A DNA stretch of 64,000 nt from Phycisphaerae bacterium (GCA_012729015.1 JAAYDY010000101.1:1-64000), one strand, 5' to 3'; shown: positions 24,726 to 33,043, counted from the first letter of the stretch. The notes: generated by a model from the letters alone, not told the origin. Program-made: numbers and translations.

Positions 24726-24990
24726 GATGAGGTTCCTTTCCCTGCGTTGCTTCGGTCCATTGAACCTGATGGTTCCCTCATTGTCCAGCCCCTCCCGGCA
24801 CGCGCGGCCGCGGCAAGGCGTGCGGCATGTCTGACGGGGCAGACATGCCGCCCCCGGCGCAGCTATCGCGGTGGCTGCGGCACGGGCGGATACGGGCTGT
24901 ACGGATTCTGTGGCAGCAAGCCCCGCGCGTCCGGCCGCCGAGGCAGGCCCGGCACTGGCACGACGGGTGGTGCCAGACGCTGTCCTCTCT
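24534..24990 (-). repeat. duplicated segment, copy 2
   Basis: It pairs with 22188-22648. Here the transglutaminase-like gene is present in full length (apart from the frameshift). This makes it the likely ancestral arrangement, with copy 1 the derivative. Confidence 0.75.
24759..24787 (-). promoter_or_regulatory. promoter with internal dyad, mini-RHS copy 2
   Basis: TGGACA (24787-24782), 17-bp spacer, TTCAAT (24764-24759), with dyad GAACC-ATCA-GGTTC at 24775-24762. It is conserved with copy 1. Confidence 0.45.
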
Positions 24991-26231
24991 GCCGGTCGTA
25001 CTCCTCGATCATCTCCGTCCCTGAGAATGTGCCCTGTTCCCTTGTGGCCCGGCGAACCGGAGCCACGCGGCCGTCAACGACCTCGACGCCGAACTTGCGG
25101 CGGTAGATGTCCGCATGGGTCGCCACCTCGCGCGCCCACAGGCGATCCAGAGTCGTCTGCACCTCCTGCAAGGACGAGCGGCTCGTCGGCCAGAGCCGCA
25201 CGACGTGGCTGTAGACCACCAGTGCCCCGACATCGTCTCCGGCCACGGCCCGGAGCACCAGGCCGCGATGGGCCAGGAACAGGGCCAGTTCCTGTTCGGG
25301 CGTCAGGCTCGTCAGCCAGTCGCACAACTCGACGAGACGGCCGTCGTACTTCCGCGGCCACGACAGATAGAACTCGTCCGGGTCGATGCTGAAGCCGTCA
25401 CCGGCGCCGTCGAAGTTGAACCGGTCGCGCCAAGCCGGGTTCGCGTGGCCCGTGCCCTCCCAGCGGCAGAAGGCGTGTTCGAGCGAACAGACCAGCTTGA
25501 CCGGGTATCCGAGCCGCCGCCCCACGGCGGCATAGACGACCGGCAGCGACAGGCAGTTGCCGCCAAAGGCCTTGCGTGCGTCCTCATGGTCCAGAAGACC
25601 GTGGATGAAGCACTCCTTCGACGTCTTGGGCAGGACGACCGGCTTGTCGGGCGGCGTGAATCCGGCGAAGTAATGGGCGCCGATGTCCTGTTGGAGGACG
25701 TTGACGAGCCATTCGGCGCGGAATCTCGCTTCGGAGTGCTTGTAGTGGGCCGCATGGTCGGCATAGCGCGGGTCCGTCAACCGGTAGAGATGTCGTTCGG
25801 TCTCGGCCTTGACCCGAGCGGCCCAGCGGTCGAGTCGGGCCAGGCAGGTGGCGATGTCCAGGTCCTCGGCCCCGGGCAGACCGGCGGCGCACAGCAGGTT
25901 CATTTCGGCAATGTCCACGGCCGCCAGTTCCTCGGGCCGCATCGTCAGCAGGGCATCAAGGGTGCGAGCTTCGTGGGTGTGCGCCGGGCCACTCGCCCGA
26001 TTCGGGGTCGGATTCACGGGGGGGGGGGCTGGATTCCGCAAAGAAGGCGAAGTACCCGGCGGCCGCCGACGCGGCGACGAGGGCGATGACGATGGCCTTG
26101 CGGCCGTTGCGGATGCCCCGCCGCACGGTCGTGCCATTGTGAGGTTGCCTGCTGTTTCGTCTCGACACCGAACGCCTCGACCAGAACGAGTCCTCGCCAG
26201 CGTGACCCGGACCCCGCACAGAAAAGTGCAT
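24863..26231 (-). CDS. membrane-anchored transglutaminase-like protein, split by a frameshift at a C11 tract
   Basis: The N-terminal part (ATG at 26231) gives a basic stretch and one membrane helix (IVIALVAASAAAGYFAFF) and then shifts frame at eleven C residues (26028-26018 on the minus strand). The remainder, in the next frame, carries LLTMRPEELAAVDIAEMNLL and a transglutaminase core like the SirB1/Transglut_core2 type: FGGNCLSLPVVYAAVG (Cys), SLEHAFCRWEG (His) and FNFDGAGDGFSIDPDE (Asp). With ten or thirteen C residues the two parts join into about 455 residues. The tail is proline-rich (PQNPYSPYPPVPQPPR). Either the assembly has one base too many or the tract is a phase-variation switch. 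It is the first gene of the mini-RHS array. Confidence 0.7.
26018..26028 (-). repeat. homopolymeric tract, eleven G (C11 in the gene sense)
   Basis: It lies in the coding region of the transglutaminase-like gene, right after the membrane helix. Tracts of this length are prone to slipped-strand change and also to sequencing error. Confidence 0.9.
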
Positions 26232-26353
26232 ACCAAAGAAAGATGAATGTGGATGATATGGTGGTCAGGCACGACTGTCAAGCAGTAAGACGCCGATTGT
26301 GCTGCGATGGCGGCACGGCACGAGGCGGCTGTACGCTCGCAGCCGCGTTTCGG

Positions 26354-26489
26354 CTAACAGCCTGTTGAAGAAATGTGGCACAGCCGCCCCCGGCTGTGCG
26401 GACGCAGAGGAAACTACCATCTTCGGCCTGTCGCCACGCCCGAGGGCGGGCGTGCCACATGGGCCCAGGCCTCTTCAACGGACTGCTAA
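26354..26489. mobile_element. 136-bp inverted-repeat element (MITE-like)
   Basis: The left arm has CTAACAGCCT-GTTGAAGA then ATGTGGCAC. The right arm, read inversely, has TTAGCAGTCC-GTTGAAGA then ATGTGGCACG. The perfect blocks are 26364-26371 with 26472-26479, and 26375-26381 with 26452-26458. A GC-rich hairpin (CACAGCCG...CGGCTGTG) and a GCCCGAGGGCGGGC palindrome lie inside. There are no coding features. The rest of the 515-bp gap (26232-26746) holds only the blaI-type promoter. Confidence 0.5.
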
Positions 26490-26619
26490 TGAACACGCCT
26501 TGCGACACTCGCTCATTCATCATGCGATTTCGAGTTGCCCCGCGATGACGGTAAATGCTGGCGCAATAAGCCATTACGCGCTTGCCGGCAGGATTTCTGC
26601 CTGTCTACGGGTTTTTTCG

Positions 26620-26649
26620 TTGATCCGGCCACGAATTCTTTCGTCTAAT
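26620..26649 (+). promoter_or_regulatory. promoter and candidate BlaI-type operator
   Basis: TTGATC (26620-26625), 18-bp spacer, TCTAAT (26644-26649). Inside the spacer is ACGAA-TTCT-TTCGT (26631-26644), a perfect 5-bp dyad with a 4-nt centre that touches the -10 box. BlaI/MecI repressors bind short dyads at their own promoters, so autoregulation is plausible; the sequence is not the classical TACA/TGTA operator. Confidence 0.45.
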
Positions 26650-26746
26650 ATCCAGTGTGCGGTGCGGTGGCCGGCACGATGGGGTGGTGTGCTGGTGCGG
26701 ACGACGTTGATGCCGGAACTTCTGACGGTTTGGAGAACACGCGACC

Positions 26747-27136
26747 ATGGCCCGACGACCGACCGACGGTCCGACCGACGGTGAACTGGCGATTCTGGGC
26801 GTCCTGTGGGACCGGGGGCCGAGCACCGCCCGCGACGTTCACGAAGCACTCTGTCGCCGGCGGCCCACGGCAGCAACGACCACGCTCAAGCTCATGCAGA
26901 TCATGGTGGACAAGGGGCTCCTGGCTCGCGACGAGTCGCGCCGCCCGCAGGTGTACTGCGCCGCCGCTACCAAGGAACGCACCCAACGCAAGCTCATCGG
27001 CAACCTGATGGCGAGGGCGTTCGACGGCTCGGCGGCGCAGCTCGTGCTGCGCGCCCTGTCGGCCCACGAGACCTCCGCCGAGGAACTCGACGCGATCCGG
27101 CGTCTGCTGGACCGTATGGAAGGGGCCAAGTCATGA
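26747..27136 (+). CDS. BlaI/MecI/CopY-family transcriptional repressor
   Basis: A 129-residue winged-helix protein. The N-terminal domain reads GELAILGVLWDRGPSTARDV, a recognition helix TTTLKLMQIMVDKGLL, then the wing ARDESRRPQVYCAAATKERT. The C-terminal helices (residues ~75-125) are for dimerisation. In the family, a partner M56 peptidase cleaves or releases the repressor on sensing a cell-wall signal. Here the partner gene follows with an ATGA overlap. No beta-lactamase or PBP gene is nearby, so the regulon is not necessarily antibiotic resistance. GGAG lies upstream of the ATG. Confidence 0.9.
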   Translation: MARRPTDGPTDGELAILGVLWDRGPSTARDVHEALCRRRPTAATTTLKLMQIMVDKGLLARDESRRPQVYCAAATKERTQRKLIGNLMARAFDGSAAQLVLRALSAHETSAEELDAIRRLLDRMEGAKS

Positions 27137-28785
27137 ATGCCCTGACGCGCCTCCTGACGGACCCGCATGCCGCGCGGCTGGCGCTGGCCCTGCTGCACCT
27201 GGTGTGGCAGGCGGCTCTCGTGGCGGTGGTCCTGGCCGTGTTGCTGCGGCTGCTGGACAGCCGCTCGGCCAATGCCCGGTACCTTCTGTCGCTGGCGGCC
27301 ATGGCGCTGGTCGCCGTCGCACCCGTCGTGACGTTCGTCGTCGTGGAGCCGCCGCCGATGGAGACGGCCGCCGCGCCGCTGGCTGTGCCTGTTCCGCCGA
27401 CGATCCTGCCCGGGGCCGAGAGCGGCCGGACGATCGCGCCGAGCGTCGCGCCCGCGCCGCCGATGCAGCGTCCCGTGCCAGGGGCGTCGGCTGCCGGTTC
27501 GGACTCGTCGGAGGCGACCTCCGATTGGAGCCGCGCGGCCCTGGAGGCCGTGCAACCTTATCTGCCGCACGTGGTTGCTGCCTGGACCGTCGGCGTTCTC
27601 CTGATCGGTCTGTGGCGCTTGGGTGGATGGATGCAGGTGCGGCGGCTGACGCGACTGAGCGCAGCCGCCGTGCCGGCCCATCTCGAACTGGTCATGGAGA
27701 CGCTGGCCCGACGGTTGGGCGTCTCGTGGCCGGTGCGGCTGGTGACGTCGGCCGTGGCCGGCGTGCCGACCATGATCGGATGGTTGCGGCCGATGATCCT
27801 GTTGCCCGTGTCGGCCGCGGCGGGCCTGACGCCCGAGCAACTCGAAGTGGTCCTGGCCCACGAACTGGCCCATATCCGACGGCACGACTACCTGGTGAAC
27901 CTCGTCCAGGTGGCTGTCGAGACGCTGCTGTTCTACCATCCGGCCGTGTGGTGGATTTCGGCCCGCATCCGCAGCGAGCGCGAGCATTGCTGCGACGATC
28001 TGGCCGTGGCCGTCACCGGGAGCCGCGCGGCCTACGCCCGGGCCCTGGAACGCATGGCGAGTCTGCGCCGAGGTCCGGTGCTGGCCATGTCGGCCCGCGG
28101 CGGCCGCCTGCTGACCCGGGTCCGCCGCATTCTCGGCCTGCGCGACGCCGAGCAGGCCGGCCCCGGCGGCTGGCTCGCCGGCACGGTGGTTCTGGCCGCC
28201 GCGGTCCTGGTCCTCTATGTCTGCGCCGCCGGAACGGCCGATGCCAAGCGAATCGAGCCCGACGAGCCCAAGGCCATGGAGGTGCTGCTGGTGTCGCCCG
28301 ACGTGCGGTGGCCCGACGAAATGTCCATCATCCTGTCCGCCGATGTCCGTCGGCACCGCCGGGCGGACCTGCCCGACGCCGTCGCAGTCGACAACAGCGC
28401 CGACGCGCCCCTGCAATGGCAACTCGACGTGGACGGCCAGCGGTACCAGCCGCCGCTGGATTCCGCGTCCAACGCATTCCCGGTCATTCCCTCGTCCAGC
28501 GAATCCGGCGACGACGGAACCTCGTCGGCCCACTACCGCCTGGCGGACCTGTGGCTCTGGAACCACGTCGAGGACGGCACGCCGCTGAAGATGGTCGGGG
28601 GCACATACCGTGTCCGGGCCATTGTTCGAGCCGCCCCGGGCTGGTCCGACTCGTCCGGCGTCGCCGACGAATCTCTCTACGCCGTCAGCAACGAAGTGAA
28701 CGTGACCGTCGGCCCCGCCGACGTTCCGCAGAAACCCGCCGCGGCCGTGAAGACGCTCAACCGTGCGGCGCAGAGCGACCAATGA
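27133..28785 (+). CDS. BlaR1-type M56 membrane metallopeptidase
   Basis: A 550-residue product. N-terminal membrane helices (LALLHLVWQAALVAVVLAVL, YLLSLAAMALVAVAPVVTFV) are followed by a Pro-rich loop and a cytoplasmic zinc domain: His243-Glu-Leu-Ala-His247 in LAHELAHIRRHD, then LFYHPAVWWI and EREHCCDDLAV. A further helix (GTVVLAAAVLVLYVCAA) leads to a ~190-residue C-terminal domain outside the membrane. BlaR1 carries a penicillin-binding sensor here, but I see no SxxK/KTG motifs, so the signal sensed must differ. It is translationally coupled to the repressor gene by an ATGA overlap. Confidence 0.88.
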   Translation: MNALTRLLTDPHAARLALALLHLVWQAALVAVVLAVLLRLLDSRSANARYLLSLAAMALVAVAPVVTFVVVEPPPMETAAAPLAVPVPPTILPGAESGRTIAPSVAPAPPMQRPVPGASAAGSDSSEATSDWSRAALEAVQPYLPHVVAAWTVGVLLIGLWRLGGWMQVRRLTRLSAAAVPAHLELVMETLARRLGVSWPVRLVTSAVAGVPTMIGWLRPMILLPVSAAAGLTPEQLEVVLAHELAHIRRHDYLVNLVQVAVETLLFYHPAVWWISARIRSEREHCCDDLAVAVTGSRAAYARALERMASLRRGPVLAMSARGGRLLTRVRRILGLRDAEQAGPGGWLAGTVVLAAAVLVLYVCAAGTADAKRIEPDEPKAMEVLLVSPDVRWPDEMSIILSADVRRHRRADLPDAVAVDNSADAPLQWQLDVDGQRYQPPLDSASNAFPVIPSSSESGDDGTSSAHYRLADLWLWNHVEDGTPLKMVGGTYRVRAIVRAAPGWSDSSGVADESLYAVSNEVNVTVGPADVPQKPAAAVKTLNRAAQSDQ

Positions 28786-28795
28786 CCCAGCCGCA

Positions 28796-28891
28796 GGGTG
28801 CGTCAGCGTTCTGGGGCCCTACTGTGGCACCGACACCTTGCCCGTGAGTGGCAGGGGCAGGGAAGCTCCTGTCTCCCCAAGACTTTGATGC
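28796..28891. mobile_element. ~96-bp inverted-terminus element, copy 1 (family D)
   Basis: The left end GGGTGCGTCAGCGTT and right end AAGACTTTGATGC are degenerate inverted versions of the ends of the copies at 44099-44194 and 44856-44956. The interior shares TTGCCCGTGAGTGGCAGGGG. It fills the gap between the M56 gene and the convergent secreted-protein gene. Confidence 0.5.
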
Positions 28892-28933
28892 TCGCCCAGC
28901 CACACGAATGACCTTGCCGCGGCGGGGTGAGTG

Positions 28934-30835
28934 CTATCCGTTCTTCTTCTGCCGGCGCCCGGCCTCGTCCTTCAGGTACGGCAACTCGCATCGCAGCACC
29001 TTGCCGGTCGAGACGATTTCCACCGCGTCCACCACGTAGCCGCCGAAACTCGGCGCCCCGGTCTCCACGGTGATGACCTGCGGGTAGCCGCCCGGAAAGG
29101 GACGCGTCGCCGGGCCGCCCAGCGGGTCCATGATGACCACGCGGTCGCCCTTGCGGAAGCCGATGAGCGTGTGGCCCAGCTTGTCCTTCCAGTACCGCAC
29201 CGGGACGATCCCCGTGACGCCGGCCGTCGCTGCAATGGCCCCTTGAATCTGGCAACCGGCGATGCAGTCCACCAGCTTGCTCTCCAGGACGTCGCGCAGG
29301 GTGCTCACGGGCTGGTTGGCGTTGTAGCCGGCGGCCTTGTAGAAGGCATGAGTCAGGGCGTGCGCCTCCTTCATGCGATCCTCGGCCGTCGAGCCGCGGC
29401 ACTGCGAGGCCCACTGGAGGATCTGCGGCTGATAGGCGTTGTCGCTGCGGTCGGCCGTGGTCATCGCCCCGGGCGTCGGATGCAGCATCTGCATCAGGTC
29501 CTGCGTGTCGGGGCGGGATGTCATCGCCAGCGACTGCGCGATCCGCGTGGCCAGGCCGCCGTGGGTCTCCATTACCGCCGCCTGGTAGAAGCAGAGGTCC
29601 ACGTAGCTCGCCAGGTACGGCTGCCGCAGCATATCCGCCAAGGCCTTCTGCGCGCGCTTCCTCGCCGCGGGAGGCACTTCGGCCATAACCCGCGCCAGGC
29701 CCGCCCTCGCCGTCAGCGACAGCCCCTGTGCGTCGAGCCCATCATTCGGCTGCGGCGACTTTCGACCGTTGTCCCCCGTTCGCCTCGCTTTCTCCGTCCA
29801 CTCCATCACCGCCGCCTCGCGCGACAGGTGCTCCAGCTTCGCCACCAGTGGCACGTACTTCTGGTTGCGATGCGCTATGACCTCCTGAATCTTCCGTTCA
29901 TGAGCCAGTGCCGCAATGTCGCGGTCCATGGCCACGTCGGCCTCGCGGAGCCTGGCAACTTCCTCCTTCATGGCCGCCAGCGTCGGCTCGCCGGCGGTCG
30001 CCGCGGCATCGTCGCCCGCTGTCGCTGCGCCTGTCGCGACGGTCCAGCCGCGGCGCTCCGCCTCGGTCGCCAGCAGGATGTCCTCGACGCGGCTCTGAAG
30101 CGCCGCCGCCTCGTTCAACCGCGACTGGAATGAGTAGCAGAGCGTCCGCGGCGCCACGCCCGGCTCCCTGACCCACTCGGCCGCCTGCCGGACGAATTGG
30201 CACTCCAGGGCCAGCCAACGGTCCAGGTCCGCCAGGTGATCCAGCCGGCCGGCCAACTCGGCCAGGCACGCCGCCGCCACCGCCGGTGACGCCGGCCGGG
30301 CCTTCAAGGCGGTTGACGTCAGGCCCAGCAGCACCTGGAGCTCCGATGCCTTGTCCGGCACGTCCGCGTCCGGCCACGACACCGCCTCGGCTTCCGTCGG
30401 ACTCAGCTTGGCTACCCGGCCCGCCAGCGCCCGCGCCGCCTCGGCCGCCGCTTGTGCCTGCTCCTGAAGCGCCCCTGCCTTCGGCGACAGGCCGTTCACC
30501 GTGTCGAGCAGTTGCTGAAGCATCTTCGGATCGCGACTGTAGCCCAGCGCGTGGGCGATGTTGAACCGGCATGCCAGATCGTTCTCGGTGGAAATCGCTT
30601 CTCCCATGTGCCACAGCGCCGCCGGCAGCAGGGCCAACCTCTCAATCCCCTTGTCACCCAGGTACACCTGCCGATGCGCCTCGGCCACTCGGGCGGTTTC
30701 GGCCGACAGCGACGCCAACGCTTCCGCCGGCGCCGGAGCCGACGCCTCCTTCGCCTCGTCGGCGCCCGCCGTCGCCGACGCCAACGCACACACCAGACTC
30801 ACCTGCCATACGGCTCTCTTCGTCGTTCTCAGCAT
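28934..30835 (-). CDS. secreted coiled-coil protein with C-terminal transglutaminase/cysteine-protease-like domain
   Basis: A 633-residue product. The signal peptide is VWQVSLVCALASATAGA. A long Ala/Glu-rich helical middle (residues ~30-400, for example AQAAAEAARALAGRVAKLSP and EEVARLREADVAMDRDIAAL) suggests coiled coils. The C-terminal ~130 residues carry a Cys-His-Asp series in the order and spacing of papain-like or transglutaminase folds: SKLVDCIAGCQIQGA, then KLGHTLIGFRKGDR, then VVIMDPLGG. Family identity is not certain. It would act outside the cytoplasmic membrane. AAGGAG lies 8 bp before the ATG. It is monocistronic. Confidence 0.65.
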   Translation of the reverse strand: MLRTTKRAVWQVSLVCALASATAGADEAKEASAPAPAEALASLSAETARVAEAHRQVYLGDKGIERLALLPAALWHMGEAISTENDLACRFNIAHALGYSRDPKMLQQLLDTVNGLSPKAGALQEQAQAAAEAARALAGRVAKLSPTEAEAVSWPDADVPDKASELQVLLGLTSTALKARPASPAVAAACLAELAGRLDHLADLDRWLALECQFVRQAAEWVREPGVAPRTLCYSFQSRLNEAAALQSRVEDILLATEAERRGWTVATGAATAGDDAAATAGEPTLAAMKEEVARLREADVAMDRDIAALAHERKIQEVIAHRNQKYVPLVAKLEHLSREAAVMEWTEKARRTGDNGRKSPQPNDGLDAQGLSLTARAGLARVMAEVPPAARKRAQKALADMLRQPYLASYVDLCFYQAAVMETHGGLATRIAQSLAMTSRPDTQDLMQMLHPTPGAMTTADRSDNAYQPQILQWASQCRGSTAEDRMKEAHALTHAFYKAAGYNANQPVSTLRDVLESKLVDCIAGCQIQGAIAATAGVTGIVPVRYWKDKLGHTLIGFRKGDRVVIMDPLGGPATRPFPGGYPQVITVETGAPSFGGYVVDAVEIVSTGKVLRCELPYLKDEAGRRQKKNG

Positions 30836-31004
30836 GGTTGCACTCCTTGGCCTCCGGACCTTCCCGCTGGCCGGCTATCATACCGTCGAGGACGGCGGTT
30901 CCGGAATGCTTTCTTCCCGGTCGGAATCGCTCTGTGCTGTGTTGCGGCATGGCCGTCGTGCGCGCGATCGTCAACGGCACCGATCCGTCCCACCTGAACA
31001 GAGC

Positions 31005-31032
31005 TTGCCATCGTGCCCGAATTCGGCATAAT
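31005..31032 (+). promoter_or_regulatory. promoter of the DNA methyltransferase gene
   Basis: TTGCCA (31005-31010), 16-bp spacer, CATAAT (31027-31032). Each box matches 5 of 6 consensus bases. The start codon lies about 75 bp downstream. Confidence 0.55.
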
Positions 31033-31109
31033 GGCCGCCCGTCGGACGCACGCCTCCGGATGCGGGGGCCGCGACTGTCGAGGCCGGTTGTGAGTGTTGG
31101 AGAATCGCT

Positions 31110-32060
31110 GTGGACCTGGATCGCCTGTACCATTGCGACTGCATCAAGGGCATGGCCGAGTTGGACGAAGGGTCGGTGAATCTGGCCTTCGCCGATCCGC
31201 CGTTCAACATCGGTTACAAGTACGACGTGTACGAGGACCGCATGGCCGCCGAGGAGTACCTCGACTGGACCCGCCAATGGGGCAGGGCCCTGGTCCGCAC
31301 GCTCCATCCCCAGGGCGCCTTCTGGCTGGCCATCGGCGACGATTTCGCCGCCGAGCTGAAGCTGATTTTCCAGCGCGAACTGGGCCTGGTCTGCCGCAGT
31401 TGGGTCATCTGGTACTACACCTTCGGCGTCAACTGCAAGCTTAAGTTCTCCCGCAGCCACACACACCTGTTCCATTTCGTGCGCGATCGAAAGCAGTACA
31501 CGTTCAATGCCGATGCCATCCGTGTGCCGTCGGCGCGGCAACTGGTGTACGGCGATACACGGGCCGACGCTAAGGGCCGTCTGCCGGACGATACGTGGAT
31601 TCTGCGCCCCCAGGACTTGCCCGAAGGGTTCGCCGCCGACGGCGACACGTGGTACTTCCCGCGCGTGTGCGGCACGTTCAAGGAGCGGGCCGGGTGGCAC
31701 GGCTGCCAGATGCCCGAGCAACTGCTCGGCCGCATCATCCGGGCCTGTTCCAATCCCGGCGACCTGGTGCTGGACCCGTTCGGCGGCAGCGGCACGACCC
31801 TGGTCACCGCCAAGAAGCTTGGCCGCCAGTTCGTGGGATTCGAGTTGTCGGAGAATTACGTTACGCAGATCGAGGCCCGCCTGGCGGCAGTGAACGCAGG
31901 CGATCCGCTGGTCGGCGCCGAGAACCCCCTCACGACGGCTCCAAACACCGCTGATGGCCGGCGACTCGACGCCAGTGCCAACGGTGGCAAGCGGACTCGC
32001 CGCAAGCGCAACGGCCGCAATCAGGACGCCTCTGCCGGCGATGCGACGCTGCCTGCCTGA
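31110..32060 (+). CDS. site-specific DNA methyltransferase (N6-adenine or N4-cytosine, beta class)
   Basis: A 316-residue product. The catalytic motif IV DPPF (residues 29-32) precedes the SAM motif [10 protein letters not shown] (222-230), the order of beta-class amino-methyltransferases. DPPF is more often seen in adenine methyltransferases, but the choice is not firm. No endonuclease or specificity gene adjoins it, so it looks like an orphan (regulatory) methyltransferase. The C-terminus is a Lys/Arg-rich tail ([14 protein letters not shown]). The start is GTG with GGAG 8 bp upstream. It has its own promoter and no operon partner. Confidence 0.88.
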   Translation: MDLDRLYHCDCIKGMAELDEGSVNLAFADPPFNIGYKYDVYEDRMAAEEYLDWTRQWGRALVRTLHPQGAFWLAIGDDFAAELKLIFQRELGLVCRSWVIWYYTFGVNCKLKFSRSHTHLFHFVRDRKQYTFNADAIRVPSARQLVYGDTRADAKGRLPDDTWILRPQDLPEGFAADGDTWYFPRVCGTFKERAGWHGCQMPEQLLGRIIRACSNPGDLVLDPFGGSGTTLVTAKKLGRQFVGFELSENYVTQIEARLAAVNAGDPLVGAENPLTTAPNTADGRRLDASANGGKRTRRKRNGRNQDASAGDATLPA

Positions 32061-32108
32061 CGGCTCGGCGCGGGGCGTGGCACCCCATGCTGGAGCGACG
32101 GCGCAGCG

Positions 32109-32162
32109 GTAGGGTGGCTGCTTGACGCAGTCCCCGAGCACCGTCGAGGGGGAGCCACGCGG
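32109..32162 (+). repeat. GTAG-foot hairpin with conserved loop (family G, copy 2)
   Basis: GTAGGGTGGCTGC and GAGCCACGCGG form the arms. The loop is TTGACGCAGTCCCCGAGCAC followed by CGTCGAGGGG, the same as copies at 3437-3516 and 47548-47594. Confidence 0.7.
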
Positions 32163-32188
32163 AGAAACTGTGTTCTCTCAATAGGCTG

Positions 32189-33043
32189 CTACTGCTCGAA
32201 CGCCAGTCGCGTGCCGGCGCCGCACTCCAGGAAACTTCCCGGGAATCGCTTTCGCAGGAACTCCATCGCCTCGGGGCCCGTGCAGTGGCTCGGCCCGAGG
32301 GACTCGATGCCGAATCGCTCCAGGGCTGCCGCGGTCCGCTCCAGTCGTTCGGCCGACGCGCCGACCAGGTGCGTGCCGCCCATGACGGTCACGATGGACC
32401 GCCCTCCGGCCAGTTGCGACACGTAGTCCAGCGTATTGACGATGCCCGAATGCGCGCAGCCCAGCACCACGACCACCCCCGTCGGCCCGTCGATCCAGAC
32501 GGCCTGGTCGTCTTCGATGGGGTCGGGCCGGGACACGGCGGCATCGAGGAAGAACGGTCCGCCGACATCCTCGAAATCCGTTCGCCGCGGCACGGCACCG
32601 GTCGCGTGGACCCCAGGCGTCACTTCCGTCGGCCCCGCGGTCCAGACCGTCCTGCGTCCGCCGGCCTTGATGGCGTCGGCCGAGGGTCCCGGCATGCGGA
32701 TCGAGCGCGGCCCGCGACCCGGGTGGCAGCTGTAGTGCTCGCCCAGGGCCGCCGGATGCGCATAGAGCGCCGCCCGCGGGGCCGCGTCGAGCACGGCGGC
32801 CAGCCCGCCCGTGTGATCGTAGTGCCCGTGGCTGAGGATCACGGCCTCGGCCTGGGCAATCGGCACGCCCAGGACCGCCGCGTTCCGCAGCACCAGGTCG
32901 CTCGCCCCCGCATCCAGCAGCACGCGGCGCCCGTCGGCCTCGATCCACGCCGCCCAACCGTGCTCGCTCTTCAGCCCAGCCGCGCCGTCGCCGGCCGCCA
33001 ACGTGTTGTCCACCAGTACCGTGATTGTCAGTCGCTTCACCAT
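32189..33043 (-). CDS. metallo-beta-lactamase-fold hydrolase (COG1237 type)
   Basis: A 284-residue product. The metal motif His72-Gly-His74-Tyr-Asp76-His77 (SHGHYDHTGG) is followed by later ligands in VVLGCAHSGIVNTLDYV (His) and the C-terminal SLGPSHCTG. The N-terminus TITVLVDNTLAAG and the sequence VLLDAGASDLVLRNAAVLG match the group annotated as 7,8-dihydropterin-6-methyl-aminobenzene-phosphate synthase-like. That name comes from one archaeal enzyme and should not be taken as this protein's reaction. It is cytoplasmic and divergent from the glycan operon. Confidence 0.85.
   Translation of the reverse strand: MVKRLTITVLVDNTLAAGDGAAGLKSEHGWAAWIEADGRRVLLDAGASDLVLRNAAVLGVPIAQAEAVILSHGHYDHTGGLAAVLDAAPRAALYAHPAALGEHYSCHPGRGPRSIRMPGPSADAIKAGGRRTVWTAGPTEVTPGVHATGAVPRRTDFEDVGGPFFLDAAVSRPDPIEDDQAVWIDGPTGVVVVLGCAHSGIVNTLDYVSQLAGGRSIVTVMGGTHLVGASAERLERTAAALERFGIESLGPSHCTGPEAMEFLRKRFPGSFLECGAGTRLAFEQ

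Noticed and set aside
24863-26281. Taking the whole 472-codon frame, including its Arg/Ser-rich N-terminus, as the true protein
   Set aside because: Its first ~100 codons are out of frame with a convincing membrane anchor encoded by 26231-26028, so the upstream part is a shadow produced by the frameshift.
26747-28785. BlaI/M56 pair as a beta-lactam resistance operon
   Set aside because: No beta-lactamase or PBP gene is nearby and the M56 protein lacks visible SxxK and KTG penicillin-binding motifs.
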